From Streptomyces sp. V4I2 (lineage in GTDB: Bacteria; Actinomycetota; Actinomycetes; Streptomycetales; Streptomycetaceae), in assembly GCF_030817655.1 (NCBI RefSeq), contig NZ_JAUSZM010000003.1, positions 8,680,001 to 8,744,000 on the forward strand: a stretch of DNA of 64,000 nt, in the 5' to 3' direction. Below are positions 16,936 to 25,622 of the stretch, one piece after another. The position numbers and the translations under genes were made by a program. Every line of letters starts with the position of its first letter. Position 1 is the first letter of the stretch. Under the pieces are notes generated by a model. The model was given only the letters and a program-made list of their open reading frames with translations, was not told the DNA's origin and did not search any database.

Positions 16936-19458
16936 GTGCACGGGAACGACCGCACCACCAGCACCGACAGAATCGAGACCCACAGACGACGCCTGCCCTT
17001 CCGCAAGGCAGCCGCCCTCTTCACCGGGGCACTGCTCGCGGGCGCGTCCCTCACCCTCACCACACCACAGGCCGGCGCAGCCGTCGCCGACCCGGGAGCC
17101 GCACCCGCCGCCCCGGCCGCCTCCGCCGCCGAGGACTTCCAGCAGGTCACCCTCGCCAAGGGCGAGCCGGAGGTCGGTGAGCCCATGTCGCTCGCCGTCC
17201 TCCCCGACCGTTCGGTCCTGCACACCTCGCGCGACGGCGAACTGCGCCTGACCGACGCGGCCGGCAACACCAAACTCGCCGGCAAGCTCGACGTCTACTC
17301 CCACGACGAAGAGGGCCTCCAAGGCATCGGCGTGGACCCGGACTTCACGACCAACCGCTTCATCTACCTCTATTACGCACCCCCGTTGAACACCCCGGCG
17401 GGCGACGCCCCCGAGACGGGCACCGCGGCCGACTTCGCACCCTTCGACGGCGTCAACCGCCTCTCCCGGTTCGTCCTGAAAACGGACGGCACCCTCGACG
17501 CCGCCAGCGAGAAGAAGATCCTCGACGTCCCGGCCTCGCGCGGCCTGTGCTGCCACGTCGGCGGCGACATCGACTTCGACGCGGCGGGCAACCTGTACCT
17601 GTCGACGGGCGACGACACCAACCCGTTCCAGTCGGACGGCTTCACCCCCATCGACGACCGGGACGGCCGCAACCCCGCCTTCGACGCCCGGCGCTCGTCC
17701 GGCAACACCAACGACCTGCGCGGCAAGATCCTGCGCATCAAGGTGAACGCCGACGGCTCGTACACGGTCCCCGACGGCAACCTCTTCGCACCCGGCACGG
17801 ACAAGACCCGGCCCGAGATCTACGCGATGGGCTTCCGCAACCCGTTCCGCTTCAGTGTCGACAAGGAGACCGGCATCCTCTACGTCGGCGACTACGGCCC
17901 CGACGCCGGCGCCGCCGACCCGGCTCGCGGACCGGCCGGCCAGGTGGAGTTCGCGCGGGTCACCGGTCCAGGGAACTTCGGATGGCCGTTCTGCACGGGC
18001 GACAATGACCCGTATATCGCATACGATTTCGCGACCGGTGTATCCGGTGCACCGTTCGACTGCAGCGCACCGAAGAACACCTCGCCGCACAACACCGGCC
18101 TCACCGATCTGCCGCCCGCCCAGCCGGCCTGGATCCCCTACGACGGCGGGTCCGTGCCCGAGTTCGGCACCGGCTCCGAGTCCCCGATGGGCGGCCCGGT
18201 CTACCACTACGACGCCTCCCTCGACTCGCCGGTGAAGTTCCCCGAGGCCTACGACGGCGACTTCTTCGCCGGGGAGTTCGGACGGCGCTGGATCAAGCGG
18301 ATCGTCAGCGACGACAGCGGCACCGTGCAGTCCATCAACGACGTGCCGTGGACCGGCACCCAGATCATGGACATGGCCTTCGGCCCCGACGGCGCGCTGT
18401 ACGTCCTCGACTACGGCCTGTCCTGGTTCGGCGGCGACGAGAACTCGGCCCTGTACCGCATCGAGAACGCCACCGACGGTCACTCCCCGGTCGCGCAGGC
18501 CGCGGCGAGCCGGACCTCGGGACAGGCCCCGCTGAAGGTGGGCTTCTCCTCCGCGGGCACCACCGACCAGGACGGCGACGCCCTCACCTACAGCTGGGAC
18601 TTCGGCGACGGCAGCACGTCGACCGCGGCGAACCCGACCCACACGTACCGCAAGAACGGCACCTACACCGCGACCCTGACCGCCAAGGACCTGAGCGGAC
18701 GCACCGGCAGCGCGAGCGCGCAGATCGTCGTGGGCAACACCGCGCCCAAGGTGACGCTCGAACTCCCGCGCGACGGCCAGCTGTTCAGCTTCGGGGACGC
18801 GATCCCGTTCAAGGTCCGGGTCACCGACCCCGAGGACGGCAGGAACATCGACTGCTCGAAGGTCAAGGTCACCTTCATCCTCGGCCACGACACCCACGGC
18901 CACCCGCTGACCTCCGCCAACGGCTGCACCGGCACCATCCAGACCAGCGCCGACGGCGGCCACGACGACGACGCCAACATCTTCGGCGTGTTCGACGCCG
19001 AGTACACCGACGGCGGAGGCGGCGGCCAAGCCCCGCTCACCACCCACGACCAGAACGTCGTCCAGCCCGAGCACCGCCAGGCCGAGCACTTCGGCACATC
19101 CTCCGGCGTCGCGGTCATCGACAAGGACACCGCGCACGGCGGGAAGACGGTCGGGGACGTGCACAACGGCGACTGGATCGCCTTCACGCCGTACGCCCTC
19201 GGCAACGCCAAGAAGATCACCGCACGGGTCTCCTCGGCCGGCACGGGCGGCACGCTCGAGATCCGCGCCGGGTCCGCGAAGGGCACGCTGCTCGGGAAGG
19301 CGACCGTGCCGGTGACCGGCGGCTGGGACACCTTCCAGGACGTCGCCGCAGACCTGGCCCGCGCCCCGCGCGGTACGACCACGCTGTACCTGGTCTTCAA
19401 GGGCAGTGGCTCCGGAGCCCTGTACGACGTGGACGACTTCACCTTCACGACCGGCTGA
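16936..19458 (+). CDS. Secreted PQQ-type sugar dehydrogenase with PKD and CBM6-like domains
   Basis: 840-residue extracellular protein. A signal peptide with a long basic stretch and hydrophobic core (about 25-48) ends near AGAAVA. Residues about 65-515 form a beta-propeller of the glucose/sorbosone dehydrogenase type (SHDEEGLQGIGVDPDF, CCHVGGDIDFDAAGNLYLSTGD, EIYAMGFRNPFRFSVD, LYVLDYGLSWFGGD). A PKD domain follows (YSWDFGDGSTSTAANPTHTY), then a linker, and the last about 130 residues resemble a CBM6 carbohydrate-binding module. GTG 16936 follows TGGAGG. Such propellers oxidise sugars outside the cell, often to keto-sugars or lactones; the ThuA/DUF1080 gene that follows is a logical partner. 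A motif copy (ATCGCATACGAT) lies in the coding region at 18016-18027. Confidence 0.87.
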   Translation: MHGNDRTTSTDRIETHRRRLPFRKAAALFTGALLAGASLTLTTPQAGAAVADPGAAPAAPAASAAEDFQQVTLAKGEPEVGEPMSLAVLPDRSVLHTSRDGELRLTDAAGNTKLAGKLDVYSHDEEGLQGIGVDPDFTTNRFIYLYYAPPLNTPAGDAPETGTAADFAPFDGVNRLSRFVLKTDGTLDAASEKKILDVPASRGLCCHVGGDIDFDAAGNLYLSTGDDTNPFQSDGFTPIDDRDGRNPAFDARRSSGNTNDLRGKILRIKVNADGSYTVPDGNLFAPGTDKTRPEIYAMGFRNPFRFSVDKETGILYVGDYGPDAGAADPARGPAGQVEFARVTGPGNFGWPFCTGDNDPYIAYDFATGVSGAPFDCSAPKNTSPHNTGLTDLPPAQPAWIPYDGGSVPEFGTGSESPMGGPVYHYDASLDSPVKFPEAYDGDFFAGEFGRRWIKRIVSDDSGTVQSINDVPWTGTQIMDMAFGPDGALYVLDYGLSWFGGDENSALYRIENATDGHSPVAQAAASRTSGQAPLKVGFSSAGTTDQDGDALTYSWDFGDGSTSTAANPTHTYRKNGTYTATLTAKDLSGRTGSASAQIVVGNTAPKVTLELPRDGQLFSFGDAIPFKVRVTDPEDGRNIDCSKVKVTFILGHDTHGHPLTSANGCTGTIQTSADGGHDDDANIFGVFDAEYTDGGGGGQAPLTTHDQNVVQPEHRQAEHFGTSSGVAVIDKDTAHGGKTVGDVHNGDWIAFTPYALGNAKKITARVSSAGTGGTLEIRAGSAKGTLLGKATVPVTGGWDTFQDVAADLARAPRGTTTLYLVFKGSGSGALYDVDDFTFTTG

Positions 19459-19473
19459 CAGGAGGTGACCACG

Positions 19474-20835
19474 ATGCATTCAACCAGACGTCTGGCCACG
19501 GCAGTTGTGGGCACGGCGCTGCTCCTGGGCTGCGTCTCGGAACCGGCCGCCTCGCAGCCGGCCGACGACAGACGGGTCCTCGTCTTCTCCAAGACGGCCG
19601 GCTTCCGCCACGACTCGATCCCCGACGGTGTCGCTGCCGTCCAGCAGCTCGGCGAGAGTGCCGGGTTCAAGGTCGACGCCACGGAGGACGCGGGCGCGTT
19701 CACCGGACGCAACCTGCGGCGGTACGACGCGGTCGTGTTCCTGTCGACGACCGGAGACGTCCTCGGACCCACCCAACAGGCGGCCTTCGAGGGCTACATC
19801 CGGCACGGCGGCGGCTACGTCGGCGTCCACGCGGCCGCCGACACCGAGTACGACTGGGAGTTCTACGGCGGCCTCGCCGGCGCCTACTTCGAGTCGCACC
19901 CGGCGATCCAGCCCGCGACCGTCAACGTGGAGGACCGCGCCCACCCGGCGACCTCGGACCTGCCGAAGACCTGGGAACGCACCGACGAGTGGTACAACTA
20001 CCGCTCGAATCCCCGGGAACGGGCCCATGTCCTCGCCTCGCTCGACGAGTCGTCGTACACCGGCGGCACCATGCACGGCGACCACCCGATCGCCTGGTGC
20101 CAGACCTACCAGGGCGGCCGCGCCTTCTACACGGGCGGCGGTCACACGAAGGAGTCCTACGCGGATCCTGCATTCCGCAGACACCTGGCCGGCGGAATCC
20201 TGTATGCAATAGGCGATGTCCAGGCGGACTGTCGACCGGAGACCGGATACCGTCCGCTCTTCGACGGCAGCTCGCTGGATGGCTGGCAGCAGGCCGGGCC
20301 GGGCTCCTTCCCCCTGGACGACGACGGCACGATCACCTCGTCGGGCGGCATGGGCATGCTCTGGTACGCCGACCAGGCCTTCGGGTCGTACTCGCTGAAG
20401 CTCGACTGGAAGATGGCGAGCGAGTCCGGCGACGACAACTCCGGTGTGTTCGTGGGTTTCCCGCCCTCGGCCGACCCGTGGTCGGCGGTGAACAACGGGT
20501 ACGAGATCCAGATCGACGCCACCGACGTGCCGGAGAAGACCACCGGTTCCGTCTACGGCTTCCGGTCCGCCGACCTGGCCAAGCGTGACCGCGCGCTGAA
20601 CCCGCCGGGGGAGTGGAACACGTACGAGATCCGCGTGGAGGGCGAACGCCTTCGCGTCTGGCTCAACGGCGTGAAGATCAACGATTTCACCAACACCGAT
20701 CCGGCCCGGAGTCTCAGGGACGGCCATGTCGGCATCCAGAACCACGGAGCCGACGACCGGGTGTCCTTCCGTGACATCCGGATCAAGGAACTGCCCGCGA
20801 AGTCCTCGGCGCGAACGGCGTCGCAGGGCGACTGA
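19474..20835 (+). CDS. ThuA-domain lipoprotein with C-terminal 3-keto-disaccharide hydrolase (DUF1080) domain
   Basis: 453 residues. The N-terminal export signal ends in a lipobox LLLGC. Residues about 30-245 are a ThuA (glutamine-amidotransferase-like) domain: VLVFSKTAGFRHDSI, GGGYVGVHAAADTEYDW, GRAFYTGGGHTKESY. Residues about 258-445 are the 3-keto-disaccharide hydrolase/DUF1080 jelly-roll fold (LFDGSSLDGWQQAG, NSGVFVGFPP, GYEIQIDATD, DRVSFRDIRIKEL). ATG 19474 follows GGAGGTG, 15 bp after the dehydrogenase. ThuA proteins act on oxidised trehalose-type sugars and DUF1080 enzymes cleave 3-keto-glycosides. Together with the secreted dehydrogenase this suggests extracellular oxidation and cleavage of a glycoside before import. 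A terminator follows immediately. Confidence 0.88.
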   Translation: MHSTRRLATAVVGTALLLGCVSEPAASQPADDRRVLVFSKTAGFRHDSIPDGVAAVQQLGESAGFKVDATEDAGAFTGRNLRRYDAVVFLSTTGDVLGPTQQAAFEGYIRHGGGYVGVHAAADTEYDWEFYGGLAGAYFESHPAIQPATVNVEDRAHPATSDLPKTWERTDEWYNYRSNPRERAHVLASLDESSYTGGTMHGDHPIAWCQTYQGGRAFYTGGGHTKESYADPAFRRHLAGGILYAIGDVQADCRPETGYRPLFDGSSLDGWQQAGPGSFPLDDDGTITSSGGMGMLWYADQAFGSYSLKLDWKMASESGDDNSGVFVGFPPSADPWSAVNNGYEIQIDATDVPEKTTGSVYGFRSADLAKRDRALNPPGEWNTYEIRVEGERLRVWLNGVKINDFTNTDPARSLRDGHVGIQNHGADDRVSFRDIRIKELPAKSSARTASQGD

Positions 20836-20837
20836 GC

Positions 20838-20879
20838 GGCGGCGGGCGGGGGACGCCGGACTCCCGCCCGCCGCCTTTT
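20838..20879 (+). terminator. Rho-independent terminator of the sugar operon
   Basis: A GC-rich hairpin with left arm GGCGGCGGGCGGG and right arm CCCGCCCGCCGCC is followed by TTTT. It begins just after the ThuA-gene stop codon and ends the operon that starts at 10848. Confidence 0.75.
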
Positions 20880-20895
20880 CCCACCTCGGAGTGTG

Positions 20896-20968
20896 TACGA
20901 CCGCCGGGTGTTCGTACGGCTCAGGCGGCCGCGACTGCCCCAGCGGTCGTAGGGACCCAGCGGTCGTA
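20896..20968. promoter_or_regulatory. Repeated CGGTCGTA/TACGACCG sites in the Ebo-operon promoter
   Basis: TACGACCG occurs at 20896-20903, and its complement within CCCAGCGGTCGTA is repeated at 20939-20951 and 20956-20968 (17-bp period). They lie 40-115 bp upstream of the first gene of the Ebo-like operon and may be operator sites for an unidentified regulator. Confidence 0.4.
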
Positions 20969-21009
20969 TGCCCCGTGTTCTTACGACGTGTTCGACAAGG
21001 AGGCCGCCC

Positions 21010-22134
21010 ATGTCCGCGTCCGTTTCCGCATCGCGCGTCGGTGTGTGGCTGATCGGGGCGCGTGGCTCCGTCGCCACCACCGTTGTGGCGGGCTGCGCCG
21101 CCGTGAGCGCCGGCCTGCACCCACCGACCGGTTTGGTCACCGAGACGCCCGAGTTCGCCGACAGCGGCCTGCCTGCCCTGGTGAACCTCGTCTTCGGCGG
21201 CCACGACACCCTGGACTGCCCGCTGCCCAAACGGGCGGAAGCGCTGGCCGCCGGCGGTGTCCTGCCGTACGGCCTGCCCGCGGCGATCGGCGCCGAACTG
21301 ACCGCCGCCGACCGGGAGATCCGACCCGGCGGCCCGGCCCCGGGGGACACCCGGAGCGAGGACGAGCTGATCGCCGCCTTCGCCGCGGACATACGGGACT
21401 TCGTACGACGGCGGGACCTGGACCGGGCGGTCGTGGTGAACGTCGCCTCCACGGAGTCGGCGGCAACCGGCACCGACCTGCCCGCCAGCTCCCTCTACGC
21501 GGCGGCGGCCCTGCGCGCGGGCTGCCCGTACGTGAACTTCACCCCGTCGACCGGCCTGCACCACCCGGCGCTAGCGCCGCTCGCCGCGTCCTCGGGGCTG
21601 CCGTACGCCGGCCGGGACGGCAAGACCGGCCAGACCTTGCTCCGCTCGGTGCTGGGCCCGATGTTCAGGCAGCGGGCGCTCGCCGTGCGGGCCTGGTCCG
21701 GCACCAATCTGCTGGGCGGGGGTGACGGAGCCGCCCTCGCCGACCCGGCGGCCGCGGCGGCGAAGAACGCGGGCAAGGAGCGGGTCCTCGCCGACACCCT
21801 CGGCTCGGTCCCCGAGGGCGAGGTCCACATCGACGACGTCCCCGTCCTCGGTGACTGGAAGACCGCCTGGGACCACATCGCCTTCGACGGCTTCCTCGGC
21901 GCCCGGATGATCCTCCAGGCCACCTGGCAGGGCTGCGACTCCGCCCTGGCCGCCCCTCTGGTCCTCGACCTGGCCCGCCTGGTCGCCCGCGCCCACGAGC
22001 GGGGTCTGACCGGCCCGCTGACCGAACTGGGCTTCTACTTCAAGGACCCGGTGGGGGAGGGGCCGTCGGCGCTGGGGGAGCAGTACGCGGCCCTGGTGGG
22101 GTTCGGGGAGCGGTTGCGGGGTGACGTGCGATGA
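21010..22134 (+). CDS. Inositol-3-phosphate synthase family protein, first gene of Ebo-like operon
   Basis: 374 residues of the myo-inositol-1-phosphate-synthase fold. The N-terminal NAD site is GVWLIGARGSVATTVVAG. Later motifs include VVVNVASTESA, GRDGKTGQTLLRSVLGPMF, WSGTNLLGGGDGAAL and LGDWKTAWDHIAFDGFLG. The family converts glucose 6-phosphate or a similar sugar phosphate to a cyclitol phosphate by NAD-dependent cyclisation. ATG 21010 follows a strong AAGGAGG. The next six genes overlap or nearly abut it. In described ebo clusters the cyclase position is EboD (3-dehydroquinate-synthase-like); this is a different sugar-phosphate cyclase, possibly a functional substitute. Product unknown; a housekeeping Ino1 is not excluded. 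Confidence 0.85.
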   Translation: MSASVSASRVGVWLIGARGSVATTVVAGCAAVSAGLHPPTGLVTETPEFADSGLPALVNLVFGGHDTLDCPLPKRAEALAAGGVLPYGLPAAIGAELTAADREIRPGGPAPGDTRSEDELIAAFAADIRDFVRRRDLDRAVVVNVASTESAATGTDLPASSLYAAAALRAGCPYVNFTPSTGLHHPALAPLAASSGLPYAGRDGKTGQTLLRSVLGPMFRQRALAVRAWSGTNLLGGGDGAALADPAAAAAKNAGKERVLADTLGSVPEGEVHIDDVPVLGDWKTAWDHIAFDGFLGARMILQATWQGCDSALAAPLVLDLARLVARAHERGLTGPLTELGFYFKDPVGEGPSALGEQYAALVGFGERLRGDVR

Positions 22135-23111
22135 GCGGCCCGAGCGGTGGCGCCGGCAACGCGGCCGGAGCCCCGTCCACAAGAGCGGCCTGGGCCGAAC
22201 TGCTGCGCCTGCCCGCCCTGTTCACCGTCCCGGGCGACGCCCTCGCCGGGGCGGCCGCGGCCGCCGCGCGCCCGAACTCCCGCACCTTGCTCGCCATCTG
22301 CTCCTCCCTCTGTCTGTACGAGGCCGGCATGGCCCTCAACGACTGGGCCGACCGGCACGAGGACGCCGCGGAACGCCCGCACCGTCCCCTTCCTTCCGGC
22401 CGCATCCGCCCCGCTGCGGCCCTCGCGGCGGCCGGCGCCTTCACCGGAGCCGGCCTCTCCCTGGCCGCCTGTGCCGGCCGCCCCACCCTCGCCGTCGCGA
22501 CGAGTTTGGCGGCCACCGTCTGGGCGTACGACCTCGGCCTCAAGCGCACCCCGGCAGGCCCCGTCGCCATGGCGGCGGCCCGCGGCCTGGACCTGCTGCT
22601 CGGTGCCACCGCCTCGACGAGCTCGCGGACGTTCAGGAATGCGGGGACGATCCCGGCCACCCGCACCGCGAGCGGCCTGCGCCGAGCCCTTCCGTCCGCC
22701 GCCCTCCTGGGCGCGCACACCCTCACGGTCACGACCGTCTCACGGCGGGAGACCCAGGGCGGCGCACCCCTGGCCCTCCTGACGGCCCTGGCCACGACCA
22801 CCGCACTGGCCCGGCTCCTGACACGTCCCTCCATGAGGCGGGGACCAGGCGCTTCCGCATCCCCGTCCGACCTCGCCCTGTGCACCGCCCTCGCCGCCGC
22901 CTATGCCACGACCGCAGTCCGCCCCTACTTCCACGCCGCCCTCAACCCGTCACCCCCGCTCACCCAACGAGCCGTCGGCGGTGGCATCCGGGCCACCATC
23001 CCCCTCCAGGCCGCACTCTCCGCCCGCTCCGGCGCCCCGGTCTCCGCGCTGCTCACGGCGGCCCTGGCCCCGCTCGCCGGGAGGTTCGCGAGGAAGGTGA
23101 GCGTCACATGA
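22131..23111 (+). CDS. eboC: UbiA-family prenyltransferase (EboC-like)
   Basis: 326-residue polytopic membrane protein of the UbiA superfamily with about 8-9 helices. The first Asp-rich motif is NDWADRHEDAAERPHRPLPSGRI; the second region is WAYDLGLKRTPAGPVAMAAARGLDLLLG. The ATG overlaps the cyclase stop (ATGA). EboC proteins are predicted to transfer a prenyl or polyprenyl group to a polar head; the upstream cyclitol-phosphate synthase could supply that head group. The reaction and prenyl donor are unknown. Confidence 0.83.
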   Translation: MSGPSGGAGNAAGAPSTRAAWAELLRLPALFTVPGDALAGAAAAAARPNSRTLLAICSSLCLYEAGMALNDWADRHEDAAERPHRPLPSGRIRPAAALAAAGAFTGAGLSLAACAGRPTLAVATSLAATVWAYDLGLKRTPAGPVAMAAARGLDLLLGATASTSSRTFRNAGTIPATRTASGLRRALPSAALLGAHTLTVTTVSRRETQGGAPLALLTALATTTALARLLTRPSMRRGPGASASPSDLALCTALAAAYATTAVRPYFHAALNPSPPLTQRAVGGGIRATIPLQAALSARSGAPVSALLTAALAPLAGRFARKVSVT

Positions 23112-24064
23112 ACCCCGAGGCCCTCTACCGCGAGACCGGACCGCACGCCGCGGCGGACATCCCGTCGCCCGGTCCCGCGACGACCCCGCGCTTCTCCGAA
23201 GCCCACCCCCTCCGCTTCGGCTACGGCACCAACGGCCTCGCCGACCTCCGTCTCGACGACGCCCTCACCCTCCTTGCCGACCTCGGCTACGACGGCGTCG
23301 GGCTGACCCTCGACCACATGCACCTGGACCCGCTCGCGCCGGACCTGTCCACCCGCACCCGCCGCCTCGCGCACCGGCTGGACGAGCTCGGGCTGTCGGT
23401 CACGGTGGAGACGGGCGCCCGCTATGTGCTCGACCCCCGGCGCAAGCACGGTCCCTCCTTGCTGGACCCCGACCCGGACGACCGTGCCCGCCGAGTCGAC
23501 CTGCTGATCCGCGCGGTCCGGGTGGCCTCCGACCTCGGTGCGCACGCCGTCCACTGCTTCAGCGGGATCACGCCGGCGGGGACGGACCCGGACACGGCAT
23601 GGAAGCGTCTGGCCGAGACGCTCGCTCCCGTCCTGGACGCCGCCACCCGTGCCGGCATTCCGCTGGCCGTCGAACCCGAGCCCGGCCACCTCCTCGCCAC
23701 CCTCGCGGACTTCCACCGACTCCGCCGTTCCCTCGGCGACCCGGAGAACCTGGGCCTGACCCTGGACATCGGCCACTGCCAGTGCCTTGAGCCCCTGCCG
23801 CCCGCCGAGTGCGTACGCGCCGCCGGCCCCTGGTTGCGCCACGTCCAGATCGAGGACATGCGCCGCGGCGTCCATGAACACCTCCCTCTCGGCGCCGGGG
23901 AGATCGACTTCCCGCCCGTGCTCGCCGCTCTGTCGGCCGTCGGCTACCAGGGCCTGACCGTCGTCGAACTGCCCCGCCACTCCCACGCCGGCCCCCACTT
24001 CGCCGAACTGTCCCTTCCGTTCCTCCGTCACGCGGCGGCGCCCTCACAAGGGAGCACCTCATGA
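23108..24064 (+). CDS. TIM-barrel sugar phosphate isomerase/epimerase in Ebo-like operon
   Basis: 318-residue AP_endonuc_2/xylose-isomerase-like barrel. After a variable leader (1-36) the barrel starts RFGYGTNGLADLRLDDALTLLADLGYDGVGLTLD. Metal-binding residues are visible in LAVEPEPGHLLAT, LTLDIGHCQC, HVQIEDMRRGVHEHLPLG and the terminal TVVELPRHSH. It overlaps EboC and EboA by ATGA at both ends, so the three are translationally coupled. It is one of three such barrels in this part of the window (others at 15836 and 28314), besides EboE. Likely isomerises a sugar or cyclitol precursor of the prenylated product. Confidence 0.83.
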   Translation: MNPEALYRETGPHAAADIPSPGPATTPRFSEAHPLRFGYGTNGLADLRLDDALTLLADLGYDGVGLTLDHMHLDPLAPDLSTRTRRLAHRLDELGLSVTVETGARYVLDPRRKHGPSLLDPDPDDRARRVDLLIRAVRVASDLGAHAVHCFSGITPAGTDPDTAWKRLAETLAPVLDAATRAGIPLAVEPEPGHLLATLADFHRLRRSLGDPENLGLTLDIGHCQCLEPLPPAECVRAAGPWLRHVQIEDMRRGVHEHLPLGAGEIDFPPVLAALSAVGYQGLTVVELPRHSHAGPHFAELSLPFLRHAAAPSQGSTS

Positions 24065-24771
24065 CCCACACCCACGCCGACCCGGCGACCCCGGCGGCAG
24101 GCATCACGGGCACCACCCTCGCCCACACCCCGCCGGCCGACCTGCACAGCCGTATCGCCGCCCACCTCGGCGGAGCCGCCCGTGCCTGGCTCGACCAGGC
24201 CCTCGAGGAGGCCGCCGCACATCCCGGCACGCACGGGCCCATCTCCGTATGGGAGCTGCGGCTCGCCGAGGCCGGACGCCGCTGCGGCGCCGCGCACGCC
24301 GACGCCGTACGCGTCCTCATCCTGCACGCGGCCCACGCCGACACCGGCGCCCTCACCCGGGTCTACCTCCAAGGCACCGCCGCCGAACGCCGGGCCGTCC
24401 TGCACGCCCTGCCCCACCTGGTACCCGGCCCGGACGCCCTCCCACTCGTCGAGGACGCCCTGCGCACCAACGACACCAGCCTCCTCGCCGCCGCGGTCGG
24501 CCCGTATGCCGCCCGGCACCTGCCCGTCCACCAGTGGCGTCATGCCGTCCTGAAGTGCCTCTTCACCGGTGTGCCCGTCGACGTCGTGGCCGACCTGGAC
24601 CGCCGTGCCCACGGCGACGCGGAACTCGCCCGCATGCTCGGCGACTACGCCGCCGAACGCACCGCAGCGGACCGCCCGGTCCCCGCAGACCTGTACCGCG
24701 TCCTGACCCTGACCGACCCCACGGCCACCCCACCGGCCACGCAGGGCAACCACGACGGCGAGGAACTCTGA
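24061..24771 (+). CDS. eboA: EboA domain-containing protein
   Basis: 236-residue helical protein of the EboA family, recognised mainly from its place between the barrel enzyme and the TatD-like hydrolase plus segments such as WELRLAEAGRRCG, LPLVEDALRTNDTSLLAAAVGPYAARHLP, WRHAVLKCLFTGVPVDVVADLDRRA and LARMLGDYAAER. No enzyme motif is evident. EboA is essential or conserved in ebo clusters but has no known biochemical activity. It starts within the preceding stop (ATGA) and its TGA overlaps the next ATG by one base. Confidence 0.78.
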   Translation: MTHTHADPATPAAGITGTTLAHTPPADLHSRIAAHLGGAARAWLDQALEEAAAHPGTHGPISVWELRLAEAGRRCGAAHADAVRVLILHAAHADTGALTRVYLQGTAAERRAVLHALPHLVPGPDALPLVEDALRTNDTSLLAAAVGPYAARHLPVHQWRHAVLKCLFTGVPVDVVADLDRRAHGDAELARMLGDYAAERTAADRPVPADLYRVLTLTDPTATPPATQGNHDGEEL

Positions 24772-25619
24772 TGCGCATCTTCGACCCCCACATCCACATG
24801 ACCTCCCGCACCACCGACGACTACGAGGCCATGCGCGCCGTCGGCGTCCGGGCCGTCGTCGAGCCGTCCTTCTGGCTCGGGCAGCCCCGCACCTCTCCCG
24901 CCTCCTTCCTCGACTACTTCGACTCGCTGCTGGGCTGGGAGTCCTTCCGCGCCGCCCAGTACGGCATCGCCCACCACTGCACGCTCGCCCTCAACCCCAA
25001 GGAGGCGAACGACCCGCGCTGCGTCCCCGTCCTCGACGAACTGCCCCGGTATCTCGTCAAGGACCAGGTGGTGGCCGTCGGAGAGATCGGCTACGACTCG
25101 ATGACCCCCGCCGAGGACACCGCTCTCGCCGCCCAGCTCCAGCTCGCCGCCGACCACGAGCTGCCCGCGCTCGTCCACACCCCGCACCGCGACAAACTCG
25201 CCGGCCTGCGCCGCACCCTCGACGTCATCGGGGAGTCGGCGCTGTCCCCGGAGCGGGTCCTGGTCGACCACCTCAACGAGACCACCGTCAAAGAGGCCAA
25301 GGACAGCGGCTGTTGGCTGGGCTTCTCCGTCTATCCGGACACCAAGATGGACGAGGAGCGGATGGTCGCGATCCTTCGCGCGTACGGTCCCGACCGGGTG
25401 CTGGTGAACTCTGCCGCCGACTGGGGCCGCAGCGACCCCCTCAAGACCCGCAGGGTCGGCGACCTGATGCTGGCCGAGGGCTTCACCGAGGACGACGTCG
25501 ACCGGGTGCTGTGGCGCAACCCCGTCGCGTTCTACGGCCTCAGCGGCCGGCTGAACCTGGACGTCGCCCCGCCCGATGTCACGCACGAGGGCAACTCCGT
25601 GCTGCGCGGCGGGGAGTGA
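24771..25619 (+). CDS. eboB: TatD-family metal hydrolase (EboB-like)
   Basis: 282-residue amidohydrolase-fold protein. Metal ligands are visible in the N-terminal MRIFDPHIHMTSRTTDDYE, VGEIGYDSM, LVHTPHRDK, VLVDHLNETTVKE and VLVNSAADWGRSDP. TatD-related hydrolases cleave phosphate or amide bonds; the EboB substrate is unknown. It is translationally coupled to EboA (TGATG) and followed after 3 bp by EboE. Assignment rests on the HxH motif, barrel motifs and order within the cluster. Confidence 0.83.
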   Translation: MRIFDPHIHMTSRTTDDYEAMRAVGVRAVVEPSFWLGQPRTSPASFLDYFDSLLGWESFRAAQYGIAHHCTLALNPKEANDPRCVPVLDELPRYLVKDQVVAVGEIGYDSMTPAEDTALAAQLQLAADHELPALVHTPHRDKLAGLRRTLDVIGESALSPERVLVDHLNETTVKEAKDSGCWLGFSVYPDTKMDEERMVAILRAYGPDRVLVNSAADWGRSDPLKTRRVGDLMLAEGFTEDDVDRVLWRNPVAFYGLSGRLNLDVAPPDVTHEGNSVLRGGE

Positions 25620-25622
25620 GCG

